The notes under the pieces were generated by a model. It saw only the letters and a program-made list of their open reading frames with translations, was not told the DNA's origin and searched no databases. 14,749 nucleotides of DNA from CAXSDR01 sp964236445 (GTDB taxonomy: Bacteria; Actinomycetota; Actinomycetes; Motilibacterales; Motilibacteraceae): positions 1-14,749 of the forward strand of contig CAXSDR010000094.1 of the NCBI GenBank assembly GCA_964236445.1. Reading direction: 5' to 3'. Every line of letters starts with the position of its first letter. The first letter of the stretch is position 1. Both the position numbers and the translations under genes were made by a program. Positions 5,481 through 11,874 of the stretch are shown in pieces.

Positions 5481-6928
5481 GGCAGCTCCACGGTGCGACG
5501 CCGCTCGTCCTCAGCACGCTGCCGGAGCAGCCCGAGCACCTCCGCACCGATCATCGTCACGTCACCGGCTCCGAGAGTCAGCACCAGGTCACCGGACCGT
5601 GCCCGGTCGACCAACCGCCCGGCCACCGCGGACCACGACGGCTCGTAGACGACGAGGCCGGCATCGAGCGGGACGGCGGCGGCGATCGCGGCACCCGTCG
5701 CACCGGGCAGGGGGCTCTCCCCCGCCGAGTAGACATCCATGACCACCACCTCGTCCGCGAGGGCCAGGGCCTGGCCGAACTCCAGGCGGAACGCCGCCGT
5801 GCGGGTGTAGCGGTGGGGCTGGAACGCTACGACGAGCCGACCGCCCCCCACGACCTCGCGGGCGGCGGCAAGGGTCGCGGTGAGCTCGGTCGGGTGGTGC
5901 GCATAGTCGTCCACGACCCGGATGCCCTCGGCCGTGCCCTTGAGCTCGAACCGCCGGCGTGTGCCGGTGAACGCGCCGAGCCCGGCACAGACGTCCGCCG
6001 CATCAACACCCAGGACGGTGGCGGCCGCGAGCGCGGCCGCCGCGTTGAGCGCGTTGTGACGCCCCGGGACGCGAAGCGCCACCGCGGCGACCTGCTCGCC
6101 GTCGACGACCGCTGTCCAACGGGAGCCACCACCCGTGAGCGCGAGACCGGCGATGCGTACGTCTGCCCCCTCGACCTCGCCATAGGTGCGCACCGCGATG
6201 CCCTCGCCGCCCGCCAGCCGGCCTAGCCGCGCGGCTCCGGGGTCGTCGAGGCAGATCACGAGCGTCCCCTGCGGCAGCAGCCTGCGGGCGAACGCCTCGA
6301 AGGCGAGGTCGACGTTCTCGGCCGTGCCGTAGTGGTCGAGGTGGTCGGCCTCGACGTTGGTGACGATCGCGACTTCGGGGGTGTAGAGGAGGAAGGAGCC
6401 GTCGCTCTCGTCGGCCTCGGCGACGAACAGCTCGCCGCTGCCGTTGTGGGCGTTGGCCCCCGACTCGTTGAGACTGCCGCCGATCGCGAAGGAAGGATCG
6501 GCCCCGCAGTGCTGCAGCGCGACCGTCAGCATCGAGGTGGTCGTCGTCTTGCCATGCGTGCCGGCGACAGCGACGCCGCGCCGCCCGGCCATGACGGCGG
6601 CGAGGGCTGCGGCGCGGGGCAGCACGAGCAGACCGGCTTCGCGCGCCGCCAGGAGCTCGGGATTGCCGGCCCGGATGGCGCTGGAGACGACCACGGTGTC
6701 GACGTCGGCGACGTGCGAGGCCGCGTGACCGACGTGGACCGTCGCGCCGAGCGCCCGCAGGGTGGCCAGCGCGCGAGACTCCTTCGCGTCGCTGCCGGAC
6801 ACGCGAAACCCGCGCGACAGCATGATGCGCGCGATTCCCGACATGCCGGCGCCGCCGATGCCCACGAAGTGCACGGCACCGAGGTCGGCCGCCTGCGGAA
6901 TCGGGTCGGGTGCCTGCACGGCACTCAT
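5477..6928 (-). CDS. murC: UDP-N-acetylmuramate--L-alanine ligase MurC
   Basis: MurC (483 residues) uses ATP to add L-Ala to UDP-MurNAc, the first peptide step of cytoplasmic precursor synthesis. Domain 1 begins with the glycine-rich UDP-binding motif FVGIGGAGMSG (21-31). The central ATPase domain has AVAGTHGKTTTTSM (120-133), EADESDGSF (171-179) and NVEADHLDHYG (191-201). The C-terminal domain has DDYAHHPTE (340-348) and FQPHRYTRT (369-377). Length and motifs are all canonical. ATG 6928 is preceded by GGAGGA a few bases upstream and overlaps the murG stop as ATGA. The open frame extends further upstream into murG, but nothing there resembles MurC. Confidence 0.97.
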   Translation of the reverse strand: MSAVQAPDPIPQAADLGAVHFVGIGGAGMSGIARIMLSRGFRVSGSDAKESRALATLRALGATVHVGHAASHVADVDTVVVSSAIRAGNPELLAAREAGLLVLPRAAALAAVMAGRRGVAVAGTHGKTTTTSMLTVALQHCGADPSFAIGGSLNESGANAHNGSGELFVAEADESDGSFLLYTPEVAIVTNVEADHLDHYGTAENVDLAFEAFARRLLPQGTLVICLDDPGAARLGRLAGGEGIAVRTYGEVEGADVRIAGLALTGGGSRWTAVVDGEQVAAVALRVPGRHNALNAAAALAAATVLGVDAADVCAGLGAFTGTRRRFELKGTAEGIRVVDDYAHHPTELTATLAAAREVVGGGRLVVAFQPHRYTRTAAFRLEFGQALALADEVVVMDVYSAGESPLPGATGAAIAAAVPLDAGLVVYEPSWSAVAGRLVDRARSGDLVLTLGAGDVTMIGAEVLGLLRQRAEDERRRTVELP

Positions 6929-8097
6929 CGGTCCTCCTGTCCGGTGGCTGCGGCGAGCACCACTGCCGCCAGCCGGTCGTCGCCGTCGCGGATGCCGAAC
7001 GCGCCCGCTGCGGCACCCATCGCTGCGAGCCGCACCGGGTCGGCGAGCAGCGGCAGCAACGTCTCGGTCACCCAGGCGGGCGAGCACGCGTCGTCCTCGA
7101 CGAGCAGCCCGCCGCCCGCCGCGACCATCGGCTCCGCGTTGAGCCGCTGCTCCCCGTTGCCGTGGGGCAGCGGCACGTAGGCAGCGGGAAGGCCCACAGC
7201 CGCGAGCTCCGCGCAGGTCATCGCGCCGCAGCGGCAGAGCGCCAGGTCTGCTGCGGCATAGGCGAGCTCCATGCGGTCGAGATAGCCGAGCACCTCGTAG
7301 GCAGGGGCGTCGGTCTGCGAGAACACCGAGGCCGCCGAGGCCGCCGACGACGGCGACGACGGCGACGACGCCGACGACGCCGAGCGCGCCGCGGCCGACG
7401 GCGGCTCGAGCTCGGCCGCCGCCTTGCCTGCGACGTGCAGCACCTGGATGCCCGCCGCGGCGAGCGCGCCGGCGGCACCGAGCGCAGCGGTGTTGAGGGT
7501 GCGCGCCCCTTGCGAGCCACCGAAGACGAGCAGCGTCGTCCGCCCGGTCGCCAGCCCCAGCTCCGTGCGGGCCGCCACCTGCTGGGCCGACCGGTCGAGC
7601 GTGGAGATCGCGCGCCGCAACGGCATCCCGACGACGGTCGAGCCGCGCAGCCCCGTGCCCGGCCAGGCCGTCGCTGTCCGCACCGCGAAGCGCGCGCCGA
7701 GGCGGTTGGCCAGGCCCGGGCGGACGTTCGCCTCGTGCACGACGATCGGGATCCCGCGGCGTCGGGCGGCAAGATAGGCGGGGGCCGCGACATAGCCGCC
7801 GAAGCCGACCAGCACGTCGGCGCCGACCCGGTCGAGCAGCGCGGCGGTGTCACCGACCGCACCGCGCAGGCGGCCGGGCAGGGTCAGCAGGGCGAGCGTC
7901 GGGCGGCGGGGCACGGCGACGGCGGGAATGAGGGCAAGGTCGTAGCCCCGGGCCGGCACCAGCCGCGTCTCGAGCCCGCGCTGCGTGCCCAGCAGCGTGA
8001 TGCCGATGCCCGGATCATGGCGGCGCAGCGCGTCCGCGGTCGCCAGCGCAGGCTCGACATGACCGGCGGTGCCACCACCGGCGAGGACCACATGCAT
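6925..8097 (-). CDS. murG: MurG, lipid II-forming N-acetylglucosaminyltransferase, with a Ser/Ala-rich insert
   Basis: MurG (390 residues) transfers GlcNAc from UDP-GlcNAc to lipid I on the inner membrane face, making lipid II. The N-terminal Rossmann domain starts with LAGGGTAGHVEPAL (5-18), and HEANVRPGLANR (121-132) is conserved. The C-terminal donor domain has VFGGSQGARTLN (191-202), YLDRMELAYAAADL, CGAMTCAELAAVGLPA (290-305) and PHGNGEQRLNAEP (311-323). Residues about 232-263 are an unusual low-complexity stretch of Ser, Ala and Pro, between HVAGKAAAELE and YEVLGYLDRM, where related proteins have a short loop. It is encoded by a 9-bp tandem repeat, keeps frame and disrupts no known motif. 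ATG 8097 shares one base with the ftsW stop (TGATG), implying coupled translation. Confidence 0.96.
   Translation of the reverse strand: MHVVLAGGGTAGHVEPALATADALRRHDPGIGITLLGTQRGLETRLVPARGYDLALIPAVAVPRRPTLALLTLPGRLRGAVGDTAALLDRVGADVLVGFGGYVAAPAYLAARRRGIPIVVHEANVRPGLANRLGARFAVRTATAWPGTGLRGSTVVGMPLRRAISTLDRSAQQVAARTELGLATGRTTLLVFGGSQGARTLNTAALGAAGALAAAGIQVLHVAGKAAAELEPPSAAARSASSASSPSSPSSAASAASVFSQTDAPAYEVLGYLDRMELAYAAADLALCRCGAMTCAELAAVGLPAAYVPLPHGNGEQRLNAEPMVAAGGGLLVEDDACSPAWVTETLLPLLADPVRLAAMGAAAGAFGIRDGDDRLAAVVLAAATGQEDR
7343..7378 (+). repeat. Four tandem 9-bp units inside murG
   Basis: GCCGACGAC, GGCGACGAC, GGCGACGAC, GCCGACGAC follow one another without gaps, with related GCCGAG/GCCGCC units on both sides (about 7327-7384). 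On the coding strand they give Ser-Ser-Pro and Ser-Ser-Ala triplets. The unit length is a multiple of three, so copy-number changes would lengthen or shorten the MurG loop without a frameshift. Confidence 0.9.
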
Positions 8098-9377
8098 CAG
8101 CGCGATGCCTGCGCCCGGGGTCGCGGCTGACGGCCGGCGGCCGAGCGGTCAGGTGCACCCCGGCGTGCGGCAGCAGCCGCGCGGGAAACGCGCCGTTGTC
8201 GGCGAGGCGTGCGTTCGGCAGCCTCCGCGCGGGCCAGGGCCAGCAGCAGCCCGATGCCGATGAGCGTCGCGAGCAGGGCCGAACCGCCCGCGGAGATCAG
8301 CGGCAACGGGACCCCGATGACCGGTGCAGCACCGATGACCGCCCCGATGTTGAGCAGCGCCTGCACGGCGATCCACGTCGTGACGCCACCCGCTGCCAGC
8401 CGGGTGAAGTCGTCCTGGGAGCGCAGGGCGACGCGCATGCCGCCGTAGACCAGCGCCGCGAAGATCATCAGAACCGCGAGGCTGCCGAAGAAGCCGAGCT
8501 CCTCGCCGATGACGGCGAAGATGAAGTCGTTGTGCGGCGCGGGCATCTGGGCCGGCCACTTCTCCTTCGACGCGCCGGGGCCCACGCCGAACCAGTGGCC
8601 GGTGGCCATCGCGTATTTCGCGTGGATGACCTGGTAGCCGCGGCCCTCGGCGTCCGAGGAGGGGTCGAGCCAGGCGCTGATGCGCGCGCTGCGGCTCTTC
8701 TCGACCGTCGCGAACAGCGCCGCCATGGCGACACCGACGAGGACCAGCGGGGTCAGCACCCGAAGCGGCGCGCCGGCGAAGAAGACGAGCGCCAGCAGCA
8801 GGGTCGCGAGGACCATGGCGGTCCCGAGGTCCTTGCCCATCATCACGAGCCCGAGCACGAGCATGCCGACGGGGACGAGCGGCAGCGCCAGGTGCTTCCA
8901 CTGCCCGAGCAGCCGGGCCTTGCGAGCCAGCAGGTCGGCGCCCCACAGCACGAGCGCCAGCTTGGCGACCTCGCTCGGCTGCACGCTGAACCCACCGACC
9001 TGCAGCCAGTTGGTGTTGCCGTGCGCGCTCAGGCCCATGATCGGCACGAGCGTGAGCAGCGCGATCGTCGCCATGAGCACGGGATAGGCCAGGGCGCGCC
9101 AGGCCCGTACCGACAGGCGCGACGCCACGGCCATGAGCGGCACGCCGATGCACGCATAGATGGCCTGCATGCGGAAGACGCCGAACGACGAGTGGGTCTT
9201 GCTGTAGGAGTCGACGCTCGAGGCGGACAGCACCATGAACAGTCCGAGCGGCACGAGCAGCGCCACGCTGAGCAGGATCACGTAGTAGGAAGTCATCGGC
9301 CGGTCGAGGGCAGCGCCGATCCGCGTCGACAGCGCGACCGGCTCCTCGCGCTCGACTGCGACGGCTGTGGCGCTCAC
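8097..9377 (-). CDS. ftsW: FtsW, septal peptidoglycan glycosyltransferase of the SEDS family
   Basis: FtsW (426 residues) polymerises lipid II at the septum together with the transpeptidase FtsI. It is a polytopic membrane protein with about ten hydrophobic segments, the first near 31-52. SEDS motifs are present: NWLQVGGFSVQPSEVAKL (123-140), the loop PHNDFIFAVIGEELG (281-295) with its conserved Asp at 284, and VPLPLISAGGSALLATLIGIG (356-376). The C-terminal 40 or so residues are a strongly basic, Ala/Arg-rich cytoplasmic tail. GTG 9377 overlaps the murD stop (GTGA). The QPSE motif and the dcw position distinguish it from RodA. A longer frame overlapping this gene in another phase has no family resemblance. 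Confidence 0.96.
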   Translation of the reverse strand: MSATAVAVEREEPVALSTRIGAALDRPMTSYYVILLSVALLVPLGLFMVLSASSVDSYSKTHSSFGVFRMQAIYACIGVPLMAVASRLSVRAWRALAYPVLMATIALLTLVPIMGLSAHGNTNWLQVGGFSVQPSEVAKLALVLWGADLLARKARLLGQWKHLALPLVPVGMLVLGLVMMGKDLGTAMVLATLLLALVFFAGAPLRVLTPLVLVGVAMAALFATVEKSRSARISAWLDPSSDAEGRGYQVIHAKYAMATGHWFGVGPGASKEKWPAQMPAPHNDFIFAVIGEELGFFGSLAVLMIFAALVYGGMRVALRSQDDFTRLAAGGVTTWIAVQALLNIGAVIGAAPVIGVPLPLISAGGSALLATLIGIGLLLALARAEAAERTPRRQRRVSRAAAAARRGAPDRSAAGRQPRPRAQASR

Positions 9378-10810
9378 GCCGGACCGGGGGTCGCGGCCGT
9401 GCGCTGCGCCAGGGCGCGTACGGCGCCGGCGAAGACGTCGCCCCGGTGGGCATAGCTGGTGAACTGGTCCATCGAGGCGCAGGCCGGGGCGAGCAGCACC
9501 GTGTCACCGGGCTGCGCGAGGGCGCTCGCCTCGGCGACGACGCGTTCCATGAGCTGCACGGCTCCAGTGTCGCGCCCGGCCACGTGCCGGACGGGGACCT
9601 CGGGCGCGTGTCGCCGCAGCGCCTCGGCAATGAGCGCAGCGTCACGACCGATAAGCACAGCGCCACCGAGGCTGCCCCGGGCACCTCTCACCAGCTCATC
9701 GAACTGGGCGCCCTTGGCCAGTCCTCCCGCGATCCACACGATCCGGGAATAGGCGGCCAGCGATGCCGCGGCCGCGTGCGGGTTCGTCGCCTTCGAGTCA
9801 TCGACATAGGCCACCTGGGCAACCGTGGCCACCGTGGCGATGCGGTGGGCGTCAGGTCGCCACGCCCGCAGGCCGGTGCGTACGTCGTCGGCCGACACCC
9901 CCAGCCCGGCGCCGAAGGCCAGGGCAGCGGCCGCCAGGGCGTTGGCCAGGTTGTGCGGAGCCGGCGGGGAGATGTCGGAGGCGACGCAGAGCACGCCATG
10001 ACCGAACGCCCGGTCGACCAGCGCCCCGTTGGCGATCCCGAGCTGGCCCTGCGCGGGTGGCCCGAGCGTGAACCCGACCGCACGGCCCGCCACCCTCGAC
10101 GCGGCGATCGCCGCGCGCGAGCCGTCGTCGTCGAGGTTGTGCACGGCGACGTCGGAGCCTCGCCAGACCAGCTGTTTGGCCTCGGCATAGGCAGCGAGCG
10201 ACCCGTGCCAGTCGACGTGGTCCGGTGCGACGTTGAGCAACGCGCCGGCCCGGCACGCGACGGTCGAGGTCCAGTGCAGCTGGAAGCTGGAGAGCTCGAC
10301 GGCGAGCACGTCGTAGGGCGGTTCGGCGAGCACCGCGTCCACCACCGGCGTGCCCACGTTGCCGACCGCGATCGCGCGCAGGCCCGCGGCGGCGAGGATC
10401 TCGGCGAGCATGCGCACGGTCGTGGTCTTGCCGTTGGTGCCCGTCACGCCGAGCCAGACGGGCGGGCGGGGAGCGGTCGAGGCGAGGCGCCAGGCCAGCT
10501 CGACGTCACCCCAGACCTCGATGCCGTCGCGGGCCGCCCGCGCCAGCAGCGGCGTGCCGGGACGCCAGCCGGGCGACGTGACGACCAGGGCGGTGCCGGA
10601 CGGCAGCTCATCCGCAGCAGAGCCCAGGACCACCGTCGCGCCGAGACTCCGTAGCTGCTCGGCGACCTCGCGGGCAGCGTCGTCGTCGCGGCCGTCGACC
10701 AGATGGACGTCGGCGCCTCGTGCCAGCAGGGCCCGCGCGACCGGGATGCCGCTGACGCCTAGGCCGGTGACCAGGACGCGCCGTCCCGCCCACGACGTCG
10801 GCCCGCTCAC
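9374..10810 (-). CDS. murD: UDP-N-acetylmuramoyl-L-alanine--D-glutamate ligase MurD
   Basis: MurD (478 residues) adds D-Glu to UDP-MurNAc-L-Ala with ATP hydrolysis. Motifs run in order: the N-terminal Rossmann turn VLVTGLGVSGIPVARAL (12-28), VTSPGWRPGTPLL (77-89), the ATPase P-loop GVTGTNGKTTTVRML (121-135), VELSSFQL (171-178), NVAPDHVDWHG (193-203), DDSKATNPHA (337-346), AGGLAKG (361-367), and the C-terminal LLAPACASMDQFTSYAHRG. The start is GTG 10810 (VSGPTSWAGRRVLV), which overlaps the mraY stop as GTGA. The open frame extends far upstream, but that part is antisense-like Arg/Gly-rich sequence inside mraY and is not MurD. Confidence 0.97.
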   Translation of the reverse strand: MSGPTSWAGRRVLVTGLGVSGIPVARALLARGADVHLVDGRDDDAAREVAEQLRSLGATVVLGSAADELPSGTALVVTSPGWRPGTPLLARAARDGIEVWGDVELAWRLASTAPRPPVWLGVTGTNGKTTTVRMLAEILAAAGLRAIAVGNVGTPVVDAVLAEPPYDVLAVELSSFQLHWTSTVACRAGALLNVAPDHVDWHGSLAAYAEAKQLVWRGSDVAVHNLDDDGSRAAIAASRVAGRAVGFTLGPPAQGQLGIANGALVDRAFGHGVLCVASDISPPAPHNLANALAAAALAFGAGLGVSADDVRTGLRAWRPDAHRIATVATVAQVAYVDDSKATNPHAAAASLAAYSRIVWIAGGLAKGAQFDELVRGARGSLGGAVLIGRDAALIAEALRRHAPEVPVRHVAGRDTGAVQLMERVVAEASALAQPGDTVLLAPACASMDQFTSYAHRGDVFAGAVRALAQRTAATPGPA

Positions 10811-11874
10811 TGAGCAGAGACCCAGTCGCCGTAGAACACCGCAAGCCCGGCCGCGACGAACAGACCCGCGATGATCCAGAACCGGATGACGATCGTGACC
10901 TCGCCCCAGCCGACCAGCTCGAAATGGTGCTGCAATGGGGCCATGCGGAACAGCCGCTTGCCCTTGCTGACCTTGAACCAGCCGACCTGCGCGATCACCG
11001 AGACCGTGATGACGACGAACAGCCCCCCCAGCAGCACCAGCAGCAGCTCGGTGCGCGACAGCACCGCGAGCCCGGCCAGCGCGCCGCCGAGCGCGAGCGA
11101 GCCGGTGTCGCCCATGAAGATCTTCGCCGGTGAGGCGTTCCACCACAGGAAACCGAAGCAGGCGCCGGTGAGCGCCGCGGCGACGACGGCGAGGTCGAGC
11201 GGATCTCGCACCTCGTAGCAGTGCGGGGTCGGCGAGGGCAGACCGCACCGCTCGCGCAGCTGCCACACCGAGATGAGGACGTAGGCCGCGAAGGTCATGA
11301 CCGAGGCTCCCGTCGCGAGACCGTCGAGGCCGTCGGTGAGGTTGACGCCGTTGCTCGCCGCCGCCGTCATGAGATAGATCCAGATGAGCGTGAGGACGGG
11401 GCCGAGGGTGAGACCGGTGTCGCGCAGGAAGGAGATGTCGGTGGACGCGGGGTGCAGGCCGCGGGCGTCGGGGAACCGCAGCGCGAGGAACGCGAACACC
11501 AGCGCGGTGAGCAGCTGGCCGGCCAGCTTGGTGCGCGCGCGCAGACCGGTGCTGCGCTGCTGGAAGATCTTGATGTAGTCGTCGAGGAACCCCACGCCGC
11601 CGAGCCCCGTCATGAGCCCCAGGACGAGCACCCCCGAGGCCGACGGTGGCGACCACGTGACGACATGGCCCATCACATAGCCGATCAGCACCGCGCAGAT
11701 GATCACCGCGCCGCCCATGGAGGGCGTGCCCCGCTTGGCCTCGTGGTCGGGATAGCCGTGGCGTACGTCGCGGATGGCTTGGGCATAGCCGCGGCTGCGC
11801 AGCAGCCGGATGAGAACGGGGGTGCCGAAGAGGGCGATGACCAGGCCGAGCCCGGCGGCGACGATCAGCCTCAC
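10807..11874 (-). CDS. mraY: Phospho-N-acetylmuramoyl-pentapeptide-transferase MraY
   Basis: MraY (355 residues) links phospho-MurNAc-pentapeptide to undecaprenyl phosphate, forming lipid I in the membrane. About ten membrane segments are visible, starting at VRLIVAAGLGLVIALFGTPV. Family motifs: KRGTPSMGG (47-55), FLDDYIK (96-102) with the catalytic Asp pair, NGVNLTDGLDGLATG (175-189), KIFMGDTGSLALGG (251-264) and MAPLQHHFELVGW (311-323). The length equals the family norm. The start is GTG 11874, overlapping the stop of the preceding MurE-MurF chimera as GTGA. The frame stays open far upstream, but that extension is a low-complexity Arg/Gly shadow of the murE strand. Confidence 0.97.
   Translation of the reverse strand: MRLIVAAGLGLVIALFGTPVLIRLLRSRGYAQAIRDVRHGYPDHEAKRGTPSMGGAVIICAVLIGYVMGHVVTWSPPSASGVLVLGLMTGLGGVGFLDDYIKIFQQRSTGLRARTKLAGQLLTALVFAFLALRFPDARGLHPASTDISFLRDTGLTLGPVLTLIWIYLMTAAASNGVNLTDGLDGLATGASVMTFAAYVLISVWQLRERCGLPSPTPHCYEVRDPLDLAVVAAALTGACFGFLWWNASPAKIFMGDTGSLALGGALAGLAVLSRTELLLVLLGGLFVVITVSVIAQVGWFKVSKGKRLFRMAPLQHHFELVGWGEVTIVIRFWIIAGLFVAAGLAVFYGDWVSAQ

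Noticed and set aside
6929..7087. Upstream extension of the murC frame into murG
   Set aside because: The canonical MurC start MSAVQAPDP with GGAGGA in front lies at 6928.
8149..9684. 511-codon minus-strand frame overlapping ftsW and the end of murD
   Set aside because: It is out of phase with clear FtsW and MurD sequence and consists of low-complexity Arg/Ala/Gly-rich sequence.
10811..11656. Upstream extension of the murD frame into mraY
   Set aside because: MurD similarity starts at VSGPTSWAGRR (GTG 10810), which overlaps the mraY stop; the extension has no MurD features and lies inside mraY in another phase.
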